Notes: generated by a model not told the origin, from the sequence alone. DNA of 64,000 bases from Fulvia fulva (GCF_020509005.1 NC_063019.1:3720001-3784000), one strand, 5' to 3'; positions 43,095 to 55,495 are shown, counted from the first letter of the stretch. Made by a program: numbers and translations.

Positions 43095-46000
43095 ATAGAT
43101 AGATAGATATTTCATTAAGCTGTTATAGTGCCCTTTGGCCTATACAGCTATACTATCTTGTTTTTGTATATATAGAGGGGAAACCGTGTTAGTAAAAACC
43201 CCTCCTCCTTCCCGCCTGTCTTTTCCTCCTCGTTATCGTCTTAAATTTCCCTTGTTAGGGGTACGCTAGTGTCATAGGCCTGCCCTAATGACTACCCTAT
43301 CTATAACCCCCCTCGCTTCCGCCTCTTGTCTATCTACTCCTCCGTCTCGCTCGCGAGGCTAAACTACTAGAGGTATCCCTACTATAGTATCTACCGAGAG
43401 ATTCGGCAAATGTTGCCTTTGTCCCTAATAATTGACTTATAGTCTCTCGTTCCCGCTTAGTGCCTCTAATTTCCCCTACCTCTCGCCTACTACGGGCATC
43501 TTAGTAGTATATGTTCTAGGTTTTACGATAGGTAGCTATACTAGTAGGCTAGGCTATAGATGTCTAGTACGCGTCTCTTAAATAGGTAGGCCCTTAATCC
43601 AATATATTCGGACCTAATTTAGATCGCTATACTTACTTCGGCCCTTATTAGGTCCCTATATAGCTAGTAATTGTGTCTCTAGAAGGCTCGGAGCGCTATC
43701 GGGCCTGTTATCTTAGGGGGCTTCCTTTTCTAGTCCTGCTCCTATAGGTAGCTCGCTATCTATTCCGCTAGGCTTTAGGTCTTAGCCTTGCTCCCGCCGG
43801 CCTAGCGAGTCCTACGCTCCTCCTCCTTTCGTACTAGCTATTCGGTACTTGTCTATACGGCCGTAAAGGTAGTAAGGTCATCCTCTTTTTAGCTTGTCCT
43901 ATGTCCTACCCCTCTCCGGTAGCGGCTTTCTATCTTATTCTTTACCTCCTAGATCGTAGTTTATGCTAGGTAACCTAGCGTCTTTACCGCGTATTAAATT
44001 CTTATTCCCCGGATATACTAGCCGATTAGTAGTATTTCTATCTCTATTTCTACCGTACTTATTAACGTTGTCTTATATACGCCTAGTACCCTACGTAGGT
44101 TGCCTACTTATGTCCTATTTAGAGGTTACTCTATCCGTTTTAGGATCGGCTTACCTACGCCTCCTGTTCCCTAAATCTATACCCCGTATAATATAGCTAG
44201 TCTAACGATCCCCTTATATATTACTCTTACCTAATCAAATATTGCTCCCTATATAGATGCCGTAAGCCTCTTTATCGAGGCTTTATTAACTTACGCTCGA
44301 CTCTAGGCTTTCTTAATCTATACATTCTAGCTTAGCTTCGGGTCGAGCTAGATCCCTAGTACTCGTAGCTCCGCTAATAGCTTAGTCTCGTAGCCTTAGA
44401 TTCTTACCGCCGCCTTTATATTATAGTATATTCTCGCTTTACTAAAGTATATAAGTTAGTACTTTTTAGGGGCGAACCGGGCACTATACTTCTTTACCTA
44501 CTCCTCGTATTTCTTATACCTATCTTTAAGGAGGCGACAGTTCTCTTCTGTCGAGTCTAACTAAGCTAGGATGTTTATATCGTCTACGAACCCTAATACT
44601 AAGGTTTACGGAGAGGTAAGTAGAGGGATAAGATCCGATATAAATACTAGAAACAGGATAGGGGAGAGAGTAGATCCCTAAGGTATTCTAGTCTCTACCT
44701 TTACCGGGTCGGACGTATACCTTCCTAGGACTAGGTATGTCGTCCGTTCCTAGAGAAAGGAGTAGACGAACGACGTTACCTACTAGGGGATGCCTTTCTA
44801 CTATAGGATATATATTAGCCTTTAGTATAAGACGTTATCGAAGGCCCCTACGATGTCGAGGGATAGTAAGGACGCCGCTCGGTTCCTACCGTAGTACTAG
44901 AGGGTCTGAATTTGCTCCGTAATTAGCTCTATTACTATTAGTATCGATCGCTAGCTTCTTCCCCCTATCTATATTACTAGGAGTACGTAGTTGTCCTCGG
45001 CTAGCTACGTAAGTCTCTAGGCTACTATCTTTTCTAGGACCTTTCCTATCGTATTTAGAAGTGCTATTAGTCTATACGACTTAGGCTAAGTATAGTCTTC
45101 CTTCTATAGCTTACGTAGTACTACTGTTATAGACTCTCTATACGGCTTCGGGTAATACCCTAGCCGTAGGTACGCGGTAAATAGGTTTATAAGGCTCGGC
45201 GCGATCTCTTCTCTATACTCTTTTAGTAGTACGTTTAGTATCCTATCTAGGCCTAGGGCTTTTCGTCCTTTTAGCTTACTTATAACTCCTATTACTATAT
45301 TAGAGCTAACCGCCTAATCTATATCTAGGGGTTCCGGGTATATACTCGGGTCGATGTCCGTAAGGTCTACCTCTACTTACGTCGAAAAGAAATAGTCGGC
45401 TAACGCTTTTGCCTTGCCCCGGGGCGTAGCCTAGTAAGGAAGGAATCGTATTTAGTAAGCTAGCTACGAGATAAGGTAACAAGTCTTAACCGCGCTTTCC
45501 TACTTATCTAGTACTACCGTATAGCCTCGTTTCGAGAGGTTAGCCCGGAGCAAAAGCTTCTCTCTACGCCCTCCCTCCCTATTTACTCCTTAAGCTAATA
45601 TCTACCTCTATAGGCCTAAGCCCTTTAGTGCTCTCTATTAACCGATATACGTATCCGTCCTCTCGGGCTATATAGACAGTATTAGCCGTCGCTACTAGTA
45701 TATACTACGCCCTAGGTTTTGACGCCCTTTACGTTACCGTAGCCTATCTCTAGAAAGCGGCCGTCTATACCTCGTAGGTTTGCTCGGGGCACATACTACG
45801 CCGGGTAGCGTACTCCTTACGTTTCTACCTACTAACTAATATAAAGTTCCTTATTACCCTACCCTCGATCCTCCCCGATTATAGAACTAATCTGCTTATA
45901 TTATACGTCTTTTCCCCGTCCTAATAGCCGTCTTTTCCTTGCTTAGGCTATCGTCTTTTCCTCGTCGTAATCTACTATATTAGACTAGGTACGTTATATA

Positions 46001-46512
46001 GCGGGACAGGTAGTACCTTAGGTAAAACCCTCGTTCCTATACCGGGTGTTTAATAGGCCCTTATAGGCATCGTCGCGTGTCTACCTACCTACCGTATTGC
46101 CCGCTAGTAAATACTAGATTGTTTCGTAGTCCGCTCGACGCCGTCGTATAGACCGCTTAGTTATTGTTCTATAGTCCGCTCGTCTAATGTTCGTCGCTTA
46201 GCCCGCTCGGTCTACGGTCTCCGGAGGTAAAAATTCTATACTTATACTAGAGGTGTCCTGTCGAGCGTATAGGCTACGGTTCCGCGCCCTTCTTATACGT
46301 AGAAAGAAGAGGGACTCGCTCCCGACACGAGTATACGCTCGTTAGATAGTTTTTATACCCGTTTTACTAGTAGTCCTCTATTCGCTACGGCTTCGCCTAC
46401 GTTACGCGCCCGTCGCGCCTATAACGCTCTAGCGTAAGAATACTTAGCTCTCTCGTAGCTAGACGAGAGGTTTGTAGCCGACACTACGTATAGGTGATTC
46501 TCGTCGTCGACT
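43095..46512 (-). mobile_element. LINE nested in CopB-ii
   Basis: Mirror of 11203-14620, minus strand, tail at the low-coordinate end (tagatagatagata). RT active site FVDD at 44579-44590 (minus). Insertion point and duplication are identical to those in CopB-i, so both copies descend from one insertion event. Confidence 0.93.
43385..45435 (-). pseudogene. LINE reverse transcriptase in CopB-ii
   Basis: Mirror copy of 12280-14330 with the same block order and the same kind of TAG/TAA interruptions. Open frames on the plus strand here (for example 44737-44922) are antisense shadows. Confidence 0.87.
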
Positions 46513-46526
46513 AAAGCCCTAAATAG
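46513..46526. repeat. LINE target-site duplication in CopB-ii (right)
   Basis: Copy of 43081-43094. CopB pol resumes after it. Confidence 0.93.
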
Positions 46527-47058
46527 GATTTGGAAATACTTGAACGATCCTAAGGCTTACGAGCTAAAACTAGTCTATAAAGCGTAATCGTCACCCCTAT
46601 TATTAGGCTATAGCGATGCCGATTAGGGGGGTGATTTTACGACTAGAAAAAGTACTACGGGATATATTTTTACTATAGGACCTAAAGCGCCTATAAGTTA
46701 GCGTAGTATCCTACAAAAATTGGTCGCGCTATCGAGTTACGAAGCCGAATATATGGCCCTAAAAGAGACTATAAGAGAGTTCTTATTCCTAAGAGATATA
46801 TATCTCGAGATAGGAATTAGTACGGGCCTTAATACTATTCTTACGGATTCTAAATCCGTAATAGAACTAGCTTATAATCCCGAACACTACGCTAAGACAA
46901 AGCACATCGATATACAATATCACTTAGTTCGAGAGTGCGTTCAAGAAAAAATAATAAGTCTAGAGTTCATCCCTACGAAAGAAGAAATAGCGGATATTTT
47001 AACTAAAGCTCTAGACTCGCCGAATTTTAAGAGGCTACGGGACCTTATTTACGGCTAG
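46527..47058 (+). pseudogene. CopB-ii RNase H
   Basis: Copia RNase H. YSDAD then TAG at 46624-46626 (Trp expected), STTGYIFTIGPKAPIS, and ALSSYEAEYMALKETIREF. Next comes LTDSKSVIELAYNPEHYAKT, then KHIDIQYHLVRE, ending at TAG 47056. Open from 46627 to the end, 2 bp longer than in CopB-i, where the frame is shifted. In CopB-ii the frame is preserved. Confidence 0.92.
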
Positions 47059-47989
47059 TTCTTATATCATACTAGTACTCTTTTATCTTATTTAGGTTGT
47101 GATCCCTATCTAGGTTTTTAACGAGACTAGTTAGTTTAGAAAACCTTCGTACTCTTCTTCCTTTATTAAAGGTTTTTTAACGAGACGAAGTACTCTATAA
47201 GGCGTTAATCGGCGTAAAACGGCCCTTAATTATAGAGCTATATATAGGCCTTGATCCTAGAACTTAGGTAGGGGTAATGGTAGTTAGTTGGTACTTTCAT
47301 TGTTTTTCTTTAGAGGGACGCCTTTAGAGAAAGTCATAATTTTCGAATTTTAGAAATTCGATTATAAAATAACGGCTAATCCTACTACTATCAACCGAGA
47401 TTTAGGATACTTTACTTAAGTATACCTAAAAGGTTTTGTAGACTAGTAGGGTAAAGAGCTGTTATTAACCTTAAAATAAGCCGTTTTTAACGTATTACTT
47501 TTATAAAGTAATATTAAGAGGCAATTCGAGCTAAAGTACTATTATATACTTAAGAGCTTAGAATTCTCTAGAAATAGCGAAGTACGTACCTACCTTATAA
47601 GGATAGGAATACTAAAACGTTTTAGGTTTCAAGGCGTAAAGTCGCTAAAACGGTAGGGTTACCCCCGTTAAAAGTACCTTAATCCTAAAAAATTAGGAAC
47701 GACGTTTTAAGTCTATAAGGAATGACTATAGCGAAGCTTTACTATAGTTAGGAAGAGGTCTTTAACCTAGCTTAAGGATTATATCCGACTAGGAGAATAG
47801 TATGTCCTATAGACTCTCTTAAAATCGCGCGTACTTAATACCTTATAGCTATCTATACTTTAGAAAAGAGTATAGGAAATAGGCTATTTACCTAAAGAGG
47901 GAGAGAGTCGTCTCTTTAGCCTAAAAACCCCTTAGTAGAAAGGTATTCTCGCCTTAATAGGTAGTATCAATATAAAGCTTATAGGGGTG
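47059..47989 (+). other. CopB-ii 3' untranslated region with polypurine tract
   Basis: Non-coding 3' region. Its last bases, ataggggtg at 47981-47989, are the likely polypurine tract for plus-strand priming, close in sequence to that of CopC (gagggggtg). Confidence 0.7.
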
Positions 47990-48496
47990 TATTAGTTTAT
48001 GAGCTTTATATAGCTACTTAGCGAGATATACTATTATAAAGCGGTAGACTATCAAATCCGATAGATTCTAATAACCCGTAAGCTCCTAGTATTACTAGGA
48101 TCGTACGGACATGCTTGTCTAGGCCGTAATAGGCTAGCGCCGGACTACCGGCTTAGAGTATCTTTAAAACTAGCTATGTTCTAATTATATTAAAATCTAG
48201 AATGCTCTAGGTAGTCTAGAAGACAAGCTATAGAATTCAATAGAATCTACGAGATATAACTTCTTACAAATCCGCTTCTTATTATAAATATACTACGTAA
48301 TAGATTACGTAGTATAGAAGGTTCTAGAAGTCTATAATCGAATATAAATAAGAGTAGAATAAGCCCTCTAGATAGGACAAGTAATAAAGCAAGTCCACTA
48401 CTCTTAACTACTATAACCTCGACTATTATACTCGACTCATTACGACTATCTACGAATATCCTAAGGCTAGCTTCCGCTACGAACACCTTTTTAATA
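47990..48496 (+). repeat. CopB-ii 3' LTR
   Basis: 507 bp. Inverted repeat with 13-bp arms at 48289-48316. Downstream flank acttttgc lies inside copia CopD sequence. Confidence 0.94.
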
Positions 48497-49406
48497 ACTT
48501 TTGCTTCTTACTTATCTAAGAAACTAGTGCCCTATAGAGGAAGAAGACATACCTAAGGATTGAGACTCTTTCTACTTTGTCTATTATATAATCAGAATTA
48601 TAGTATCTAATAAGGTGTCCTTTTCTAGACTTTAAGAACTGAAGTCCTAGATCAGGGTATAATCCTAGGTACCTAGTGATCTTCTTTAAAGCCTTTTTAT
48701 AGTAGGTGGATAGGTCACTTACAAATGAGCTTATCCTTCCTAGGGCAAAAGCAATGTCTAGCCTTATAATTATTACTAGCTACATCTAAGTACTACTAAT
48801 ACTCTAGGACTCTGCCTTATTACACCTCTTATCTATATAGCTTGAAGGTTTAAGGGCCTTATAGCTGTCTATAGGTGAGTGTATAGGTACTACCTTCTTA
48901 TAGTTCATTCCTATTCTAGCTAGGCTGTCCCTAATAAAGTGTCCTTAGTCAAATTTTAGGATTCCTCTCTTCCTGTCCCTTGTGACTCTTATACTAAGGA
49001 TCTTTTTAGGTTCACCTAGATCTTTGATCTTAAAGATCTTGCTAAGTTCTCTTCTGAACTAGAGAACATCTATTAACTTTAGTATAGTAATTGGAATGTC
49101 ATCTATATATATAAGGATTATAATCTCCCTCTTCTTATAGATAAGGAGGTATAGATCTACTTCTAACTATATAAATCTAATCTCTCTAAGCTTTAACACA
49201 TAGAGTTGATTCTAATCTCTAGCTACTTACTTGAGTCTATAAAAGCTTTTAAGGATTTTGAACACTATGTTTAGTAGAAGCTCAACTCCTAGTAGTAGTA
49301 ACATAAAGATGTCTTTATAGAGGGTGCTTTCTATAAATGTATTGCTTATATCTACTTAGTAAAGATAAAGATCCTTCTTATATATAATAGCTATAAGCAC
49401 CCTAAG
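48497..49406 (-). pseudogene. CopD fragment: RT and RNase H
   Basis: Minus strand. RT active site YIDD near 49098-49109, then a block RITRYLGLYPDLGL-like and APVSWISKKQK near 48497-48530. Nearly identical to 56527-57434, and the last 37 bp of the CopB LTR precede both. Cut at the left by the CopB-ii LTR end and at the right by the GypB LTR. Confidence 0.88.
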
Positions 49407-49926
49407 TGTTATAGTCTCCCTATAGAGTATATAGAAGGTAGGGACAGAAGAGCCTTAGAGTACTTAGAAGTCGTTAAGAAGTGATAGTCTAGCTTAGTAT
49501 ATAAGCGCCAAGAATTATATACCCCGTAATATTCACTACGGGACCTAGCCCTCTAAATTCACCCCTCTACTAAACCTTAATATATTCACTTCGGCTCGTA
49601 ACTATATAACTTACGGCACTCCCGCGAGTACCCGCGACTACGCTAGACTCTAGAAATAGCACGTAGAAGACTCGGAACGTAGGGTAGGTTAGAATAAGGT
49701 TTTGAGCAAAGTTACTAAGCGCGGCTTCGTACGGGTTAGCCCTATTAATACGGGGATACGTACTCGCGAGGGTCGCGTATAAATATCTAGCCTTCCCTAG
49801 GCCTCTCTTACTTTCTTCGTCTTTCGTTTTGTATAGCAATTATACTATACCCTTTTATATCTATACTTTGTACCTATATTCTCGCTTTTACCCTTATATC
49901 TTATAGGCTAGGCTCTCGCCCTAATA
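49407..49926 (+). repeat. GypB 5' LTR
   Basis: 520 bp, tgttatagtc to cctaata. An antisense open frame at 49570-49839 is an LTR shadow. Confidence 0.92.
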
Positions 49927-50149
49927 TTACAAAAGACTAATAAACCGTTAACTACTCGAGTCATCCTTATAGGTGACCACGCTACCGATAGAGGTGTTAA
50001 CCTCGATAATTAAGACACTCTATTCTACTTTAGTAAGTAGACTAATATCCCCTTCTCGAACGCCGCTACCTTCGGTACCTAGGCAAACGCTAATCCCGAT
50101 ACCGCCTACGCTCTTATTAACCGTACCGTCCCCTCTTTCCGCGAGACCG

Positions 50150-51205
50150 CCTAGTAGGTCGAGTAAGTAAATAACTAAGTAATATACCTTTAAGGTATTA
50201 TAAACACCTTCTAGAACCTCGCCCCGTACGCCGACGACAACCGCCGCTAGTACTTCTCTAAGAAGGTTAACGACCTAGACGAGTTCGACGGTAATAAGAG
50301 TAAGTTTAAGGCATTTAAGATATAGCTTACTATTAAGCTATTAGCTAATACCGACTACTTTCCGTAAGAGAAGGACAAAGTTACGTACGTCTTCTCCCTC
50401 CTTTAGGGAAACGCCGCGGCTTAGGTATAATACTATATCGATAACGCTACGTGAACTATCGGCTACCCGGACGTCCTTACCTTAATATAGGACCTCCGTA
50501 CTATCTTTAGTGATCTAGACCGTAGAGCTACCGCCTAGAACGCTATCTATAACCTCCTCTAGAAGAACAAGAGCTTTGCCGAGTACCTCGCGGCCTTTAA
50601 CCGTGACATCGGGTTTACCGGCTATAACGAAGAGACTAAGAAGAGTACTCTCCGCCGTAGCTTATTAGTAGAGCTTCTTCGAGCCCTCGAGGATAAGGAC
50701 GTCGGTACTATAAGCTTCTATACGCTCGACGAGACCTACTAGCGCCTCGACTCTAATATAAAATATACCGCCTCTCTCCTCGCTTCCCGTTCTTAAGGTC
50801 GTTAGCCTCGTAGTCCCGGAAGCTACTTCGCTACTCTACTAGGCGCCGCCGCTCCTACGGCTCTCCCTCCCGTCTCTATAGGTAACGCTATAGATCTTAG
50901 CGCTAGTACCGCCGTCCCTCGAGTCTAGGGCCTCGTTAACGGTAAGCTTACTCCCGAAGAGAAGCTTCGCCGTTACTAGGCCGGACTCTATACCTACTAC
51001 GGCGGTCTAGGCTATATCGTAGTTAACTATCCGTAGCTCGCTACCCGTAACGCCCGTAACCCGGTTCGCGGCGCTATCGGCGCTATCGAGCCTACTCCTA
51101 CTACTCCCGCTAAGTAGGAAAAAGCCTAGGTCTTCCTTATCGACGCGGTAAAGACTAAGAATAACGTTTACCGAAAGTAAAGAGAGGAAAGAAGTTAAGG
51201 ATTAA
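50150..51205 (+). pseudogene. GypB gag
   Basis: Ty3/gypsy gag. Core blocks DEFDGNKSKFKAF near 50280 and FAEYLAAFNRDIGFTGYNEE near 50575. A zinc knuckle lies at 50989-51030, in which all four zinc ligands (C, C, H, C) read Tyr (TAT/TAC), each explained by a RIP-type transition. Runs in frame 1 of the window, while pol runs one base back (-1), as in many gypsy elements, though an indel could also explain this. Start codon not determined. Confidence 0.87.
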
Positions 51206-53190
51206 TATAGTATAGCTAGACCTATACGACGAGACGGGTAAGGACTACGCTTATAAACCGTTTATTACGAATGTAAATATCGGCTTAAAGAAACTCTCTT
51301 CTTCTAATCTTACTCTTATAGACACTAGCGTACTAGGCGAGTCTTTTATAGACTATAAACTCGCGACCTCTCTTAACCTCGAACCCTAGGAACTAAAGTA
51401 CCCTCGTACCCTTAAACTCTTTAACGGCACGGAGACTACTACTAGTAAGATTACTTATGTTATATATACGTTAATCACTCTCGGAGGTAAGCGTATATTA
51501 ATTACTAGCTTCCTTACGTCCCTACCGTATTAGAAGTTTATCCTCGGCCTCCCCTAGTTTAGACGATACCGACCTATTATCGACTAGACTTCCCTTACTA
51601 TTAGCTTCCCTCTAGAAGTTCCTCTAGTACCTCCGCCTTCTCCGCCGCCTTAGCGCGGTCCTAAGTATACTAAGATCTTCTAGGTAAACGCCGCTACCTT
51701 TACTACTACTACTAAGTAGCCTAAAGCTTAAGTCTTCGCCGCCTCTCTCCGCGATATTAATATCGTCCTCGAGAAGCTTAATAAGAAGCGTATACCTACC
51801 GACCCTACTACGAAGGTCCCTCCTTAGGCACACTATATCCTCTACGTATTCGATACTAAAGCCGTAGACGAGCTACCTCCTTATCGCCCTTACGACTATA
51901 AGATTAAGCTAGAAGAAGGTATAGAGATACCGTTCGGACCGCTATATTCTATATCCCGAGAAGAGCTTATTATCCTTAAGAGATACCTCAAAGAGAACCT
52001 AAAGAAGGGGTTTATTCGAGCGAGCCGTTCTAGCGCTAGTAGTCCCGTTATATTCGTTAAGAAGCCCGGCGGTAGTCTACGCTTCTACGTAGACTACCGA
52101 GGCTTAAACGCTATTATAAAGAAGAACCGCTACCTAATACCGTTAATTTAGGAGACGCTCGAGCGCCTATCTAAGGCCAAGTACTTTACTAAGCTCGATG
52201 TTATTACTACGTTTAACAAGTTATAAATAGTAGAAGGACACGAGTATCTTATAGCCTTCCGTACTCGCTACGGGCTATTCGAGTCGCTCGTTATACCCTT
52301 CGGCGTTTATAACGGGCCTAGTACCTTCTAGAACTTTATTAACGACATCCTTTAGGAGTTTCTTAATCAGTTCTATACTACCTATATCGACGACATCCTA
52401 GTCTATAGCGAGACTAAGGAGGAGCACCGCGAGTACGTCTATAAGGTCCTTTAGAAGCTCGTAGACGCCGGCTTATAGCTCGATATCGATAAGTACGAGT
52501 TTAAGAAGACCGAAGTCAAGTTCCTTAGTTTAATTATTACCGTAGACGGCATTAAGATAGACTAAGAGAAGATCGACGCTATCGTCGAATAGGATGCTCC
52601 TACGAACGTTAAAGAGGTCTAGGGTTTCCTAGGCTTTACTAACTTCTACCGCCGCTTTATCTACGTATTTTCGGGCGTAGTACGCCCTTTAACGAAGCTT
52701 ACGCGTAAGGGTAAGAAGTTCGCCTAGACCGACGAATACTAGGAGGCTTTTAACTTACTTAAAGCGAAGTTTATTAAGAACCCGCTTCTATAGCACTTCG
52801 ATTTCGAACTAGAGACCCGTATAGAGACCGACGTATCCGACGGCGTAGTAGGCGGTATCCTACTATAACGCCGCTTCCTCTCTAAGAAGATGACCGCTAC
52901 GGAGTATAACTACGAGATCTACGATAAGGAGCTTCTCGCTATCGTTAAAGCTTTTAAAGAGTAGCGCCCCGAGCTCGAAGGCTCTACTATACCCGTCTAA
53001 GTAAGCTCCGACTACAAGAACCTCGTCTACTTTATAAAGAGTAAGCTACTTAATCGTCGCTAGGCCCGCTAGAGCGGGTTCCTCTCCCGGTTCAACTTTA
53101 TAATCTCGTATACGCCCGGTAAGGCTAACTCGATAGCCGACGCCCTTACCCGCCGCCCTAGTAACTCTCTAGTTATTCGAAGAGGGGGCT
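51206..53190 (+). pseudogene. GypB protease, reverse transcriptase and RNase H
   Basis: Protease near 51310, reading LIDTSVLGESFID. Reverse transcriptase at about 51990-52560 with [46 protein letters not shown] and intact active site YIDD at 52383-52394. RNase H at about 52800-53130 with [30 protein letters not shown] and a LSRFNFIISYTPGKANSIAD block. Order is that of Ty3/gypsy. TAG/TAA interruptions are frequent, mostly at Gln/Trp codons. Confidence 0.92.
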
Positions 53191-54800
53191 AGTAAATCGT
53201 AGAGTAACAAGTTATTAAAGAGTATAACCTCTCTTCCGAGCTTCGAGAGTACCTATCGAACGGCTAGCCTACGCTCGCCGCTTCCTTTACTACTCTCGTA
53301 CTCGCTCCTACCTACCTTAACGAGAGTAACGATAAATCCGAGCCTAAAGAATACGCCTCGGACGCTAAGGACTTGAACGACGATAAAGAGGGCTTAGTAA
53401 CGACCGACGGCTTATCCGAATTAGACTTTAAGGGGTTTAATAATAAGGAGTAGCCCGAAGGCTCTAGTATCCGAGCTAAGATTCTTTAAATTATCTACGA
53501 CTCCGCCTCTAGGGGTCACCTAGGCGTAGCTAAGACCTATAAGCTCCTCGCTAGGTATTACTAGTAGCCGTATTTCTAGAAGGACGTCCGCCGCTACGTA
53601 CTAAACTACGCTACTTACCGAAGAGCTAAAGCTAACCGCTACCGTCCCTACGGTCTCTTATACCCTCTCCCGGCTCCTAATTGTCCGTAGAAGTATATTA
53701 CTATAGACTTTATTACCGATCTTCCTTACGGTAAGACCTTTAGCGGCGTAAAAGTAAAGGCCCTTCTAGTAATCGTAGACCGTTACTCTAAGGACCGGTA
53801 TATAATCCCGTACTAGAGTATAACCGTAAAGGATACTACTCGCTTATTCTACGAATTCGTCTAGCGCTTTTAAGGCCTCCCGGATAGTATTACCTCTAAT
53901 AGAGGCACCTAGTTTATCTCGTACTTCTAGAAGCGTCTATATACTATCCTAGGTATTAAGTATAAGCTCTCGACTAGTTTTTAGCTATAGACCGACGGCT
54001 AGACCGAAATTACGAACGCTATCCTCGAGTAGGTCCTTCGTTACTTCGTTAACTACTACTAGAAGGATTAGCCTTAGTATATCCCTACGGTAGAGTTCGC
54101 TACTCGTAACTAGGACTCGGAGACTACTAGCTACTCTCCCTTCTATACTACGAGAGGTTACTACCCTCGTATAGGTATAGAACTAGAAGAACCTCTCCCG
54201 CCTACCGAAGACGTAAACGAGTAAGTAGTAGACGAGTTCGCTACTATACTCTTATAGATCTATAAAGAAGTTCACGACGAGATAGTATACGTATAAGCAA
54301 TCTACGAGGATTAAGCTAATCGTCGTCGCTAGCTAGCTCCCGACTACTAAGTAGGCGATATAGTCTACCTTAACTCTAAGAACATTAAGACGGACCGCCC
54401 CTCTAAGAAGCTAAGCTAGAAGAACCTAGGTCCTTTTAAGATTACCGAGCGTATTAGTTTATACGCCTACCGTCTAGCTCTTCCTACGAACATAAAGATC
54501 TACGACGTCTTCTATCCCGTACGCCTTCGGCCGTCGGCTAAGGACCTATTCCCGAACTAAAATTAAGACATACTAGGTCCTCCCGATGAAGTAGAAGTCG
54601 ACGAGCCTATTAACCTACCTTCTAACGACTATACCGTCCGTAAGATCCGGGGAATCCGCGTAGAGCCTAACGACGTTAAAGGACTACCGCCGATTAAGTA
54701 TAAAGTCGAATAGTAAGGTTACCCTAAGTGAGATACCTTATAGGAACCTATCTAATATATTATCTTTAATCGTTAAGTAATCGAAGAATACTACGCCCGC
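53191..54800 (+). pseudogene. GypB integrase with C-terminal chromodomain
   Basis: Zinc region 53510-53640 (GHLGVAKTYKLL and LNYATYRRAK, where Tyr stands for Cys). Catalytic core: TIDFITDLP near 53705; second Asp of SDRGTQF reads Asn (AAT at 53898-53900); Glu of TDGQTEITNAILE near 54010 kept. A chromodomain follows at about 54620-54790: VRKIRGIRVEP, YKVEW.GYPKWDTL-like and VIEEYYARV blocks. A chromodomain at the integrase end defines chromoviruses and in known cases steers insertion towards heterochromatin. Confidence 0.88.
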
Positions 54801-54976
54801 GTAGACGGCCTAGAAGTCAATATCGGTAGGCTCTTCGAATCTAAGCTCTTCGACGGGGCTTACTAATAGTATATCGACTATAATATTAGGCCTAGGCCTA
54901 GTACTAAAGCTAAACATCCTCGATATATAGAACTACTACGGCTTCGTAGGAACTTAGCTTTGTTCGGGGGGGCTAC

Positions 54977-55495
54977 TATTATAGTCTCCTAATAGAGTAT
55001 ATAGAAGGTAGGGACAGAAGAGCCTTAGAGTGCTTAGAAGTCGTTAAGAAGTAATAGTCTAGCTTAGTATATAAGCGCTAAGAATTATATACCCCGTAAT
55101 ATTTACTACGGGACCTAGCCCTCTAAATTTACCCCTCTACTAAACCTTAATAGATTCACTTCGGCTCGTAACTATATAACTTACGGCACTCCCGCGAGTA
55201 CCCGTAACTACGCTAGACCCTAGAAGAAGTACGTAGAAGACTCGGAACGTAGGGCAGGTTAGAATAAGGTTTTAAGTAAAGCTACTAAGCGCGGCTTCGT
55301 ACGGGTTAGCCCTATTAATACGGAGATACGTACTCGCGAGGGTCGCGTATAAGTATCCCGCCTTCCCTAGGCCTCTCTTACTTTCTTCGTCTTTCGTTTT
55401 ATATAGCAATTATACTATACCCTTTATATCTACACTTCGTACCTATATTCTCGCTTCTACTCTTATATCTTATAGGCTAGGCTCTCGTCCTAACA
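54977..55495 (+). repeat. GypB 3' LTR
   Basis: 519 bp, tattatagtc (TG to TA at the first dinucleotide) to cctaaca. Confidence 0.92.

Larger units (their letters stand above)
38195..48496 (+). mobile_element. CopB-ii: copia LTR retrotransposon with nested LINE
   Basis: 10302 bp on the plus strand with two 507-bp LTRs (38195-38701, 47990-48496). A near-identical mirror of CopB-i, including the same LINE at the same base and the same one-base frameshift in the integrase. Differences I noticed are few: three amino-acid changes in the open frames, one extra TA near 46800, and one base in the 5' LTR. It lacks matching target duplications. Confidence 0.95.
49407..55495 (+). mobile_element. GypB: Ty3/gypsy chromovirus
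   Basis: 6.1 kb with LTRs of 520 and 519 bp (49407-49926, 54977-55495), gag-pol on the plus strand, a polypurine run ggggggg at 54966-54972 and a C-terminal chromodomain. The 5' flank is ctaag and the 3' flank cgtac, so no target duplication remains. At least one end has been exchanged. Heavily RIP-mutated. Confidence 0.94.

Noticed and set aside
43963..44196. 77-codon hydrophobic frame
   Set aside because: Antisense to the LINE in CopB-ii; the mirror position in CopB-i does not keep it as an open frame.
3680..48496. Large cargo-carrying mobile element (Starship-like) bounded by the inverted repeats
   Set aside because: The arms are ordinary copia elements, there is no tyrosine recombinase or cargo gene, and the interior is nested transposons.
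49570..49839. 89-codon frame near GypB
   Set aside because: Within the GypB 5' LTR; the 3' LTR copy at 55130-55410 does not keep it open.
49973..50170. 65-codon Pro/Ser-rich frame in GypB
   Set aside because: Just upstream of gag and possibly a leader peptide, but the gag core is in another reading and there is no support for translation.
51624..51833. 69-codon Arg/Leu-rich frame
   Set aside because: Antisense to GypB protease-RT linker.
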